DNA from: Victivallales bacterium
Lineage (GTDB): Bacteria; Verrucomicrobiota; Lentisphaeria; Oligosphaerales; Oligosphaeraceae
Direction of reading: 5' to 3'
Assembly: GCA_017615955.1 (NCBI GenBank)
Contig: JAFZZD010000676.1
Coordinates: forward strand, 1-7,720
DNA: 7,720 bases
Position numbers and translations under genes: made by a program. Under the pieces are notes generated by a model, which was given only the letters and a program-made list of their open reading frames with translations, did not search any database and was not told where the DNA came from. This document shows, in pieces, positions 1-7,200 of the stretch; position 1 is the stretch's first letter; every line of letters starts with the position of its first letter.

Positions 1-1
1 A

Positions 2-48
2 AAAGCCTGTCCCGCGTGTGGCTGGCTCAATCACGCTGGACAGGCTTT
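2..48. terminator. Long hairpin at left edge, probable terminator
   Basis: An 11-bp perfect stem pairs 2-12 (AAAGCCTGTCC) with 38-48 (GGACAGGCTTT). After one C/T mismatch the stem continues for 5 bp (GCGTG at 14-18 with CACGC at 32-36), leaving a 13-nt loop. The A/T ends make it a possible bidirectional intrinsic terminator, although the T-run on the + strand is short (TTTGC). It most likely ends a gene lying to the left of the window. No reading frame in the window runs into it, so its direction cannot be decided. Confidence 0.55.
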
Positions 49-162
49 GCTAAAAGGGAACTATGCAACTTGTAGTTTGCTACGTGGCTATTCTGCCAAT
101 ATCATTCGGTGAGGCATTACTAGCATTGGGAAAAATGGATTTTGAAAATCAAACCTTATGAT

Positions 163-190
163 TTGCAAATATTGCCCATTATGGTAAATT
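163..190 (+). promoter_or_regulatory. Weak candidate promoter for the tRNA pair
   Basis: TTGCAA (163-168) and TAAATT (185-190) are separated by 16 bp and each matches 4 of 6 positions of the sigma-70 boxes. They lie 24 bp upstream of the first tRNA-Leu in an AT-rich stretch, a suitable distance for a short tRNA leader. An alternative -10 is TATGAT at 157-162, but it has no good -35. The rest of 49-213 shows nothing else I can support. The prediction rests on position and weak matches only. Confidence 0.25.
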
Positions 191-213
191 ATGCCTCGTT
201 TTTGGACACATAA

Positions 214-300
214 GCCGGAGTGGCGGAATTGGCAGACGCGCTGCGTTCAGGTCGCAGTGAACTTAAGTTCGTGGGGGTTCAAATCCCTTCTCCGGTACCA
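214..300 (+). tRNA. tRNA-Leu (anticodon CAG), copy 1
   Basis: This is a complete class II tRNA of 87 nt. The acceptor stem GCCGGAG (214-220) pairs with CTCCGGT (290-296), with a G-U at the first pair, followed by discriminator A and an encoded CCA (298-300). The anticodon stem CTGCG/CGCAG (241-245/253-257) encloses loop TTCAGGT with anticodon CAG at 248-250, which reads the leucine codon CTG. The long variable arm has a GAAC/GTTC stem (259-262/267-270), as expected for leucine. The T-arm (273-289) has loop TTCAAAT. It is the first of two identical copies separated by 26 bp, probably one transcript. CTG is the dominant leucine codon in the nearby dnaE. Confidence 0.97.
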
Positions 301-326
301 GTCCATACATTCTTTACAATCACATA

Positions 327-413
327 GCCGGAGTGGCGGAATTGGCAGACGCGCTGCGTTCAGGTCGCAGTGAACTTAAGTTCGTGGGGGTTCAAATCCC
401 TTCTCCGGTACCA
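327..413 (+). tRNA. tRNA-Leu (anticodon CAG), copy 2
   Basis: This copy appears identical to the first over all 87 nt, with the same acceptor stem, CAG anticodon (361-363), long variable arm and encoded CCA (411-413). The 26-bp spacer (301-326) has no hairpin or obvious promoter, so the two are probably cut from one precursor. It is followed after 4 bp by a hairpin/T-tract terminator. The identity ends at or within a few bases of the tRNA boundaries, which suggests recent duplication or continuing gene conversion. Confidence 0.97.
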
Positions 414-417
414 TCTT

Positions 418-451
418 AAAAAGCCCAGGCATTCTTGCACTGGGCTTTTTT
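418..451. terminator. Bidirectional intrinsic terminator between tRNAs and convergent operon
   Basis: The stem AAAAAGCCCAG (418-428) pairs perfectly with CTGGGCTTTTT (440-450) around an 11-nt loop. It is followed by a T-tract on the + strand (446-451), and the A-run at 418-422 gives a T-tract on the - strand. It therefore terminates the tRNA-Leu pair from the left. It also ends the - strand operon, whose last stop codon is at 460-462, only 9 bp away. Confidence 0.88.
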
Positions 452-459
452 ATTGCATC

Positions 460-1308
460 TTATTTGGCAATTATCTCTTTGACGAAAGCCAGGAAATCCG
501 CATTGGAGCGTTTCTTTTCCGTGTCCAGCATGCCAAAGCTCCAGAAACTGGCCTGTGCATCCAGCTTGAACGACAATGCAACGTCCTGCTGCACGCCAAA
601 ACTGGCTGTGCCAGAGACAATCCCCTTCCAGTCGGGGCAGAGCAGGACAGGGGCTGCATAGCTGGCCTTGTCCGAATACTGGTATTTTTCATCCTGCATG
701 ATTATCCACTTGTCCTCCTTGCCTAGATTTTCCTTCGCCATGCGGGCCTTTGCCTTTGGCTTAAGAAGTCCCCTTGGCGTAAGAAGTTCCCTGGCATACG
801 AGTTCTTTGCCTTGCCCGAAGCTGAAGGCAGCACAGTAAAATAAATCGAGGCGCTTTCTATAGGCCTGGTGCTATTTCCCTCTGCCCTCGACCAGGACAT
901 ATTCAACAATGGCGATGTATCGGTAACAGAGAAACGCAATACCATTTGAACGCCATTGAAATTGTAAAGCACATCGACACCCGCCGCCTCCGGCGTGTTG
1001 AAGATGTCATATTTCTTCGGTTCCAGCAAGCGGCTGTCTATGCCATTGATTACCACATGGACAAAGTCAAAGCGGGAGTAGCCGGTTTTATTGACAGGCG
1101 CGGGCATGGCAATCTGAACCCGTCCAGACTGCGAGGGGCTGGGATTGGTGTAGCGGAAGGTTATCACATAGCTTGTCAGCTGGTTCTTCAGAAGAAAGGG
1201 CACACCCCTTTCAAGCTTGTTTACGTATGCGTTGTGGTGTTTGCGGCATTCGGCAGCCGTGGCAAATGCCATTGCAAAAACAAGCAGAATGCAGAATAAT
1301 TTGCGCAT
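460..1308 (-). CDS. Secreted protein of unknown family, second gene of the DUF4838 operon
   Basis: This encodes a 282-aa protein that I do not recognise. Residues 1-19 form a typical Sec signal peptide: MRK, a hydrophobic core (LFCILLVFAMAFA), and a likely cut near AFA or TAA. The cysteine at 21 is preceded by Glu, so there is no lipobox and lipoprotein modification is unlikely. Residues about 30-160 are rich in alternating hydrophobic and polar stretches with many Thr/Ser/Asn, suggesting a beta-sandwich. Residues 162-200 are Lys/Ala-rich and look like a linker, followed by a C-terminal module (about 201-282) with a CPDWKG segment. The start ATG has a perfect AGGAGG 5 bp upstream, and that site overlaps the stop codon of the upstream DUF4838 gene, only 9 bp away. 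The pair is almost certainly co-transcribed and translationally coupled, so a role in glycan binding or in support of the DUF4838 protein is a reasonable inference, not shown by sequence. The operon terminator follows immediately. Confidence 0.85.
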   Translation of the reverse strand: MRKLFCILLVFAMAFATAAECRKHHNAYVNKLERGVPFLLKNQLTSYVITFRYTNPSPSQSGRVQIAMPAPVNKTGYSRFDFVHVVINGIDSRLLEPKKYDIFNTPEAAGVDVLYNFNGVQMVLRFSVTDTSPLLNMSWSRAEGNSTRPIESASIYFTVLPSASGKAKNSYARELLTPRGLLKPKAKARMAKENLGKEDKWIIMQDEKYQYSDKASYAAPVLLCPDWKGIVSGTASFGVQQDVALSFKLDAQASFWSFGMLDTEKKRSNADFLAFVKEIIAK

Positions 1309-1313
1309 GATTT

Positions 1314-1319
1314 CCTCCT
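1314..1319 (-). promoter_or_regulatory. Shine-Dalgarno site overlapping upstream stop codon
   Basis: On the - strand, AGGAGG lies 5 bp before the ATG of the 282-aa gene and shares bases with the TAG stop (1320-1318) of the DUF4838 gene. A ribosome terminating there covers the next initiation site, which predicts translational coupling. It also fixes the start of the 282-aa protein. Confidence 0.85.
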
Positions 1320-3810
1320 AGTCGTCAAAGCCCATGAATTTGAATTGCCCCCACAGATCCATATTCCGATTGTCCTTCATGGTGAAGGAGAAGGAAGCCG
1401 AAATATTGTTTGCAGTCACGGTGCGGCGCTGGGAGTAGATCACATTGCCGAACCAGGTGGAATATACCGCAGGTCCCTTGTGCTTCAGGCCATCAAAGGG
1501 AACGAACATCTCCGCGACCCAGCCCTTGTCATCAAAGCTGGACTTCAATTGCAGACCCTTGCATTGGAACACGCCGCCAACGCCCTCCGTCACATCTCGT
1601 TCCGCCTGGTAGAGGTTGCCATTTGGATTGAAGGCGAACTGGTAATAGTAGTCTTTCTTCATTCCTGGAGAGAACAGGAATTCCCAGCAGTCGGACTGCT
1701 TCCATATTTCACCGGGGTTGTCCACTGGCTTTTTCTGTGCCGTAAGGAGTAGGTAAATGCCCTTGTCGCTCCAAATCATCCTTGCTTCTGGCTGTTCAGG
1801 GAACTGGTATTCGTAGCCCTGGGATTCACGGAGCTTGCATACGACGGCGCGTTTCCATGCCTCGTCATTGGGATTGGCATCTATAATGATTTGCTCATTG
1901 TCATTGAGCCTTGCCACCTTATAGACTGGGATCTGCGTGTTGTGATAGGCCCTGGCGCTTGTAATCTGCTTTGCCCAGGGTTCAAGGAAGTAGTCCAGGC
2001 GCTGCGCTTCGATAGTATTTGGCTTGACCGCCTTCTTCGCCTTTTTCAGCAAGTCGTCCATCTTGTCAATGGTCTTCAAATCGAAGCCCGAATACAGATG
2101 CCTGGGCTTTATGTTGCCGCGGATTGACACGTCTTCCGACACGGTCGTAATCTGGGGAATCACCTTGCCCTCCCAGGTGGCCACCATCAAATCATAGAAT
2201 TCCTTGAGGTATTTGCCCGCCTCTGGTCCATACATGAGGGTCCAATGCTCGTCAATGGCCGCCTTCGCATTGAAATCGGGATTCCACATGGCGCGGTACG
2301 CGGGATAGTAGGAATAGTAGAAATGGTTGTCATGCCCTGCGTCAAAGAAAATGTACTCCTTCCAAAGCGCGTCTCCAAGCAGCTTTATGAAGTCACCCAT
2401 GTACCGCCCCTGAATGGCCTTGGTTATGGCGTATGTGCCAACGCCATAGCAGTAGTTGGCTGCGGGACGGCCCGTGGTCTTGTACCATCTGTCATACACG
2501 CTCTTCCATGCGTCCCTGTACGGCTTCGACGGAGTCATCACCGGGCAGCCCATGCATATTTTCATCCGCAGATTGTCCGGCCATTCATATTTTCTGACAG
2601 GCGGCAGCGTGCGCGAGGAATATGCGGAGACCGCCAGTTTCTTGTCAGGGAATTTCTCCTTTAGTTTTTTTGCAAGCTGGATGTAGAAGTTGGCATAGAC
2701 GTCGCTGAGGCAACCAGTGCGGAGATGCTTGGTTTCATCAAGCAGGAATGGCTTGCTGCGCTCGTTGAGCATATCTGCCACGTATGTGTCAGCCTGGCCA
2801 AATGGCACGTATTCAGAGTTTGGCTGGTGCTGGCCCCACGCCTTCCTGACCTCGCTGTCCCCAGCATAGTATTTTGTCACCAGCTCATCCACATAGAAGT
2901 TAATGAATTCAGGATTGGTGACATCGAAGTAATTTCCCATGTGTGCCTTTGAATTGTAGTACAGGTGCCCTGCCCTGTTTCGGAAGAAGAACATATTGAT
3001 CTTGTCTGGATATGCCTTCGCCAATGCCCTGGGTTCCGGCGTATGGGAGGAATAGTATCTTGTATTGACGCCGTTTCTCCAGGCTGGCGAAAAGTCCGAC
3101 AACTGCTTCTTGCCAGGCACTTTCTTGTCACTAAGCGAGTATGAATAATGGTATTGAATGACTGGCTTGTCATGATACGCGACAGGCGAAATGGTCAATT
3201 CGCTGAATTTAGGCGCATAGATGCCGATGTTTGGGTAGTAGTACCTCATGCCCAGGAAGCGTTCGCAGAAATCGAATGCGCCGTATGCAGTTCCATTCAC
3301 CCTGATTCTGCTGATGTCCATACTATTGTAGAAGCTTGGCATTGCGGAGCCGTCCTTTCCAGCAATGATGACACCCCTATCAAAAGTAAGCACCTTGAAT
3401 TCATCCAGTGCCATCTTGTCTGGCTCCACGCCATATTTCCTGGTTAGTGGATTGTCCCCAAGCACAATCCAGTACTTGAAGTTCTCCAGTTCCTTGGCAT
3501 TTGGGGTAAGCACTGTCGCCTTCTGGCCTGTTGTCGAAAAGAATGCGTGCTGCAATCCCTCCAGCGCAAGGGAGACCGATTTTCTGACTGAATAGACATG
3601 CCTGGCCTTTGCGGTCTGTCCCGTTTCGGCAGAAAGATCACAAACAATTGCGAAATTCAACTTGCCGTCCTTGACCAACTCCAGTTCATTATTGTTTCCT
3701 GGCTGCTCAAATGTAACTGGATTGAGCACTGGGTTGAAATACTTGTTTTCAGTTGAAAAGGCAATCAGGCATAAAAGCAATGCCGCAAACACAAGGCAAT
3801 GTTGTCTCAT
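1318..3810 (-). CDS. Exported DUF4838 domain protein with C-terminal CBM9-like domain
   Basis: This encodes a protein of about 830 aa related to the DUF4838 family, whose members resemble alpha-glucuronidase-type glycosidases and are expected to act on extracellular or periplasmic glycans; their chemistry is not established here. A signal peptide (MRQHCLVFAALLLCLIAFS, cut near AFS/TE) indicates export. Next comes an N-terminal alpha/beta domain ending in the family-like segment GTAYGAFDFCERFLGMRYYY (about 173-192). A large central DUF4838-type region follows (about 215-545), rich in aromatic and acidic residues, with segments such as YCYGVGTY and FFDAGHDNHFYYSYY. A helical stretch leads to a CBM9-like beta-sandwich (about 641-827) with the usual DEAWKRA, SDCWEFLFSP and WVAEMFVPF features. 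I chose ATG at 3810 because it gives a compact signal peptide and has GGGA 8 bp upstream. In-frame ATG at 3816 and 3837 and TTG at 3852 are possible but would add a long N-terminal extension. It is the first gene of the two-gene operon. I cannot name substrate or catalytic residues. Confidence 0.9.
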   Translation of the reverse strand: MRQHCLVFAALLLCLIAFSTENKYFNPVLNPVTFEQPGNNNELELVKDGKLNFAIVCDLSAETGQTAKARHVYSVRKSVSLALEGLQHAFFSTTGQKATVLTPNAKELENFKYWIVLGDNPLTRKYGVEPDKMALDEFKVLTFDRGVIIAGKDGSAMPSFYNSMDISRIRVNGTAYGAFDFCERFLGMRYYYPNIGIYAPKFSELTISPVAYHDKPVIQYHYSYSLSDKKVPGKKQLSDFSPAWRNGVNTRYYSSHTPEPRALAKAYPDKINMFFFRNRAGHLYYNSKAHMGNYFDVTNPEFINFYVDELVTKYYAGDSEVRKAWGQHQPNSEYVPFGQADTYVADMLNERSKPFLLDETKHLRTGCLSDVYANFYIQLAKKLKEKFPDKKLAVSAYSSRTLPPVRKYEWPDNLRMKICMGCPVMTPSKPYRDAWKSVYDRWYKTTGRPAANYCYGVGTYAITKAIQGRYMGDFIKLLGDALWKEYIFFDAGHDNHFYYSYYPAYRAMWNPDFNAKAAIDEHWTLMYGPEAGKYLKEFYDLMVATWEGKVIPQITTVSEDVSIRGNIKPRHLYSGFDLKTIDKMDDLLKKAKKAVKPNTIEAQRLDYFLEPWAKQITSARAYHNTQIPVYKVARLNDNEQIIIDANPNDEAWKRAVVCKLRESQGYEYQFPEQPEARMIWSDKGIYLLLTAQKKPVDNPGEIWKQSDCWEFLFSPGMKKDYYYQFAFNPNGNLYQAERDVTEGVGGVFQCKGLQLKSSFDDKGWVAEMFVPFDGLKHKGPAVYSTWFGNVIYSQRRTVTANNISASFSFTMKDNRNMDLWGQFKFMGFDD

Positions 3811-3893
3811 TTTCATTTTCCCAATCTTAAAAAACATTATCAAAAACTTCAAATCTTTAAAACCATACTTTATTCAATTACACCAAAAATCAA

Positions 3894-3899
3894 ATTATA
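3894..3899 (-). promoter_or_regulatory. Candidate -10 box for the DUF4838 operon
   Basis: A perfect TATAAT on the - strand lies about 84 bp upstream of the chosen start of the DUF4838 gene. At 17-bp spacing the -35 position reads CTCTTT (3922-3917), a poor match that falls inside the first degenerate unit of the octamer array. If this promoter is real, the array abuts or forms its upstream element. An activator-dependent promoter would fit, but that is inference. Confidence 0.4.
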
Positions 3900-3913
3900 A
3901 ACCTTCAACAGGA

Positions 3914-3974
3914 ACTAAAGAGACTAAGGGACTAAGGGACTAAGGGACTAAGGGACTAAGGGACTAAGGGACTA
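3914..3974 (+). repeat. Octamer tandem repeat, left arm: (ACTAAGGG)6
   Basis: Six perfect head-to-tail copies of ACTAAGGG occupy 3923-3970. They are preceded by a degenerate unit ACTAAAGAG (3914-3922) and followed by a partial ACTA (3971-3974). GGG runs at 3928, 3936, 3944, 3952, 3960 and 3968 are each separated by the 5-nt ACTAA, so the + strand fits the pattern for a potential G-quadruplex. Every period is 8 bp with no in-frame coding pattern. The arm sits between the DUF4838 operon promoter region and the inverted right arm. Confidence 0.97.
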
Positions 3975-3986
3975 ACTGAATGTTAC

Positions 3987-4108
3987 CTTTAGTCCCTTGG
4001 CTTTGTCTCTTTGTCTCTTTGTCTCTTTGTCCTTTAGTCTCTTTGTCCCTTAGTCTCTTTGTCTCTTTGTCCCTTAGTCCCTTAGTCCCTTAGTCCCTTA
4101 GTCCCTTG
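3987..4108 (-). repeat. Octamer tandem repeat, right arm in inverted orientation
   Basis: Thirteen contiguous octamers run from 4005 to 4108, preceded by an isolated unit (3992-3999). Read on the + strand they are of two types, GTCCCTTA and GTCTCTTT, with one slipped variant GTCCTTTA (4029-4036) and a final GTCCCTTG. Units 4069-4108 are the reverse complement of the left arm and could pair with it over about 39 nt, with the GTCTCTTT-rich part and the 12-bp gap (3975-3986) in the loop. CCC runs at 4071, 4079, 4087, 4095 and 4103 place the potential G-quadruplex on the - strand. The arm ends about 98 bp before dnaE. Confidence 0.97.
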
Positions 4109-4150
4109 AATATCGTTTTTTGTGCGCGAGGGACTTGAATATTATGGCCT

Positions 4151-4178
4151 TTGCCTTATTCTTTGCCAATTTGATAAA
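4151..4178 (+). promoter_or_regulatory. Weak candidate promoter for dnaE
   Basis: TTGCCT (4151-4156) and GATAAA (4173-4178), 16 bp apart, each match 4 of 6 positions of the sigma-70 boxes and lie about 30 bp upstream of the GTG start. The region between the repeat array and dnaE (4109-4206) is AT-rich and shows no stronger candidate. Transcription could also start inside or upstream of the array. This is a position-based guess. Confidence 0.25.
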
Positions 4179-4194
4179 GCACCAATAAAACCAA

Positions 4195-4200
4195 CGGAGA
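4195..4200 (+). promoter_or_regulatory. Shine-Dalgarno site of dnaE
   Basis: CGGAGA, with core GGAG at 4196-4199, lies 6 bp before GTG 4207. It supports this non-ATG start, which also places the PHP motif at the expected distance from the N-terminus. No in-frame ATG lies close by. Confidence 0.75.
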
Positions 4201-4206
4201 CAAACC

Positions 4207-7200
4207 GTGTCAATACCATTTGTACATCTACACGTCCACACTGACTATAGCCTGCTGGACGGAGCTGCGAAATGCTCCTCCATCGTCGCCAAGGCGGCGG
4301 AATACGAATGCCCCGCAGTCGCCTGCACGGACCATGGCAACATGTCCGCCTGCATGGAATTGAAGGACTGCTGCGCCAAGAAGGGCCTCAAGCCCATATT
4401 CGGCTGCGAGTTCTACGTAGCGCCAGGCAGTTATCTGGAAAAGGACGCCAACACCCCCGACATCAGGGGCTTCCACCTGATTTGCCTGGCGGAAACATAC
4501 GAGGGCTACATAAACATGTGCCACCTGAACGAGGAGGCCTGGCTCAAGGGATACTACTATCACCCCAGGGTGGACAAGGAGCTGCTGCGCAAGTACAACA
4601 AGGGCATAATCTGCCTGTCAGCCTGCCTGGGCGGCGAGGTGGCGGCCATGTTCCTGCGGGGCAAGGACGATGCAGCGAAAGCAGCCATCCAGGAATACCT
4701 GGACATATACGGCGAAGGCAACTTCTTCATCGAGCTACAGGACCATGGTCTGGAGGAAGACAAGGTCGTGCTGCCCAAACTGAAGGCGGCGGCCCGCGAA
4801 ATGGGCATTCCCATGGTCTGCACCAACGACTCGCACTACATGAAGCGGGAGGATGCCCGCGCACATGACCTGTTCCTCTGCATCGGCACGCAGACCACCA
4901 TAAACGATGAAAGCCGCTTCAGGATGCCTGGCGGGCCGGAATACTACTTCAAGAGTCCAGAGGAAATGCTGGAACTGTTCAAGGACACGCCAGAGGCACT
5001 GGAGAATACGGTGAAAATCGCCGAGCGCTGCAATGTGCACATTCCCACCGTCAGCGAGGACAAGGCAAACCACTATCCCGCATACCCGCTGCCAGAGGAC
5101 TACACGGGCACCAGGGAGGAGTACCTACGCAATCTCTGCATCGAGGGCATGAAGGAACGCTACAACATAGACGTGAACGCCCCCGAGCACACCGAAGACG
5201 AAATGGTCAAAATCAAGCGAATGGACTATGAACTGGGCATCATCAAGCAGACTGGCTTCACATCCTATTTCCTGGTGGTGTGGGACTTCCTGCACTTCGC
5301 CCGCAAGGACGGCGTGCCACTGGGACCTGGCCGCGGTTCGGGCGCAGGTTCCATCGTGGCATACCTTATTCACATCACCGACCTGGACCCAATACGCTAC
5401 AACCTACTTTTCGAGCGCTTCCTGAACCCAGACCGCGTCAGCCCGCCTGACTTCGACATAGACCTTTGCGAACGCAGGCGCTACCGCGTCATCGAATACG
5501 TGCATCAGCGCTATGGCGAAGGCAATGTGGTGCAGATCGGCACATTCGGCACGCTCAAGGCAAAGGCCGTGGTCAAGGATGTGGCCCGCGCCATGGGGCG
5601 TAGCTTCAGCGAGGGCAACATGCTCTGCAAGCTCATACCAGCCGACCCCAAGATGACGCTGGCAAAGGCGCTTGAGCAAAGCCCCGAACTTAAGACAAAA
5701 ATTGAAAACGAGCCTTGGGTGAAGGAATTGTGGAACTACGCCACCACGCTGGAGGGCATGAACAGAAACACCTCGATGCACGCCGCCGGCGTCATCATCT
5801 GCGACACCAGGGTCTCAAATGTATGCCCTATTTCAAAAGGCGGCGGCGACGAGCCCACCACACAATTCTCCGCAGTGCCAGACGAAGAGCTGGGCCTGCT
5901 GAAAATGGACTTCCTTGGCCTGAGGAACCTGACCATCATTCAGGATGCACTTGACCTGATTGAGAAGAACCGCGGCATAAAGATGAGCAGCAGCGAAATA
6001 CCCAATGACGACAAGGCGGCATACGACCTGCTCAACAAAGGCAACACCATCGGCGTATTCCAGCTGGAATCCGGCGGCATGCAGGACCTGTGCCGCAGAT
6101 TCGGCGTTTCGCGACTGGAGGACATCATCGCCCTGATCGCACTGTACCGCCCTGGACCAATGCAGTTCCTGGACGAGTTCATCAACCGCAAGATGGGCAA
6201 GGTGCCAATCGACTACGACGCTCCAGAAATGGAACCCATCCTCAAGGAAACCTACGGCATCATGCTCTACCAGGAACAGGTCATGCAGGTGGCACAGGCC
6301 GTGGGCGGTTTCTCGCTTGGACAGGCGGACATTTTGCGCCGCGCAATGGGAAAGAAGAAAATCGACAAGATGAAGTCCATGTTCGTGAAGTTCCAGGAAG
6401 GCGCCCGCGAAAGAGGGCACAGCGACAAGGTCATAGAGAACGTGTGGAAGAAGATGGAGACTTTCGCAGGATACGGCTTCAACAAATCACACAGCGCGGC
6501 ATACGGCCTCCTTTCATACCGCACCGCATACCTGAAGGCTAACTTCCCCGCGGAATTTCTGGCGGCGGTGCTCATAAGCGAACTTGGCAATGCGGAAAGG
6601 ATGTCCTTCTTCCTGAAGGAATGCCGCGAAATGGGCATTAAAATCCTGCCGCCGGATGTGAATATCTGCGATGCTATGTTCTCCGTGGATGGGCCGAACA
6701 TTCGCTTTGGCCTGGCGGCCATCAAGGGCATTGGCACTTCCGTGGTGTCGGGCATTGTCAAGGCCCGTGAAAGCGGCGGGCCATTCAAGGATATTCTGGA
6801 CTTCTGCGAACGGGTGGAAGGCAACAGCCACAAGCTGATGGAACTGCTCATCAAGGCAGGCGCAATGGATTGCTTCGGCCTCAGGCGCTCCCAAATGCTG
6901 GCGATGACAGACGAGGCAATCGCCATGGCTCTTCAGAATGTGCAGGACAAGGCCGCCGGGCAGATGTCACTGTTCGACATGCTGTCCGCCGAAGACAAGA
7001 AGTCCATTGAACTAAATGTGCCTGACATTCCAGAATGGGACCTGACGGAAAAGCTGGACTACGAAAAGGAGCTGCTGGGCTTCTATGTCAGCGGACACCC
7101 CATCGGTTCATATCAGGAGATTGTGGACAGATACCAGTCCCACGACCTGAGCAAGCTGGCCTCCTTGAACGACAAGACCACGGTGCGCGTTGGCGCATAC

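Noticed and set aside
63..161. Possible 32-aa reading frame (ATG 63, stop TGA 159-161) with AAGGG 4 bp upstream.
   Set aside because: It is very short, has no recognisable motif, and lies in the AT-rich leader of the tRNA genes. The ribosome-site match is weak and closely spaced, so a chance frame is more likely.
191..726. Open frames running through the two tRNA genes and into the - strand gene.
   Set aside because: They overlap well-folded tRNAs and the terminator hairpin, and the rest is antisense to the 282-aa gene, so they are not coding.
1243..1308. Lipoprotein signal in the 282-aa protein (Cys 21).
   Set aside because: The residue before the cysteine is Glu, not Gly/Ala/Ser, so the lipobox consensus is not met.
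3811..3852. N-terminal extension of the DUF4838 protein using TTG 3852 or ATG 3837.
   Set aside because: It would put 9-14 extra residues with a second hydrophobic patch ahead of a well-formed signal peptide, and no better ribosome site precedes those starts.
3914..4108. CRISPR array.
   Set aside because: The period is 8 bp with no unique spacers, and the repeats are in two orientations. No cas genes are present.
5833..6926. Long - strand open frames opposite dnaE (195 and 219 codons).
   Set aside because: The + strand frame carries every conserved DnaE motif through this stretch. The antisense frames are by-products of its codon usage and GC content.
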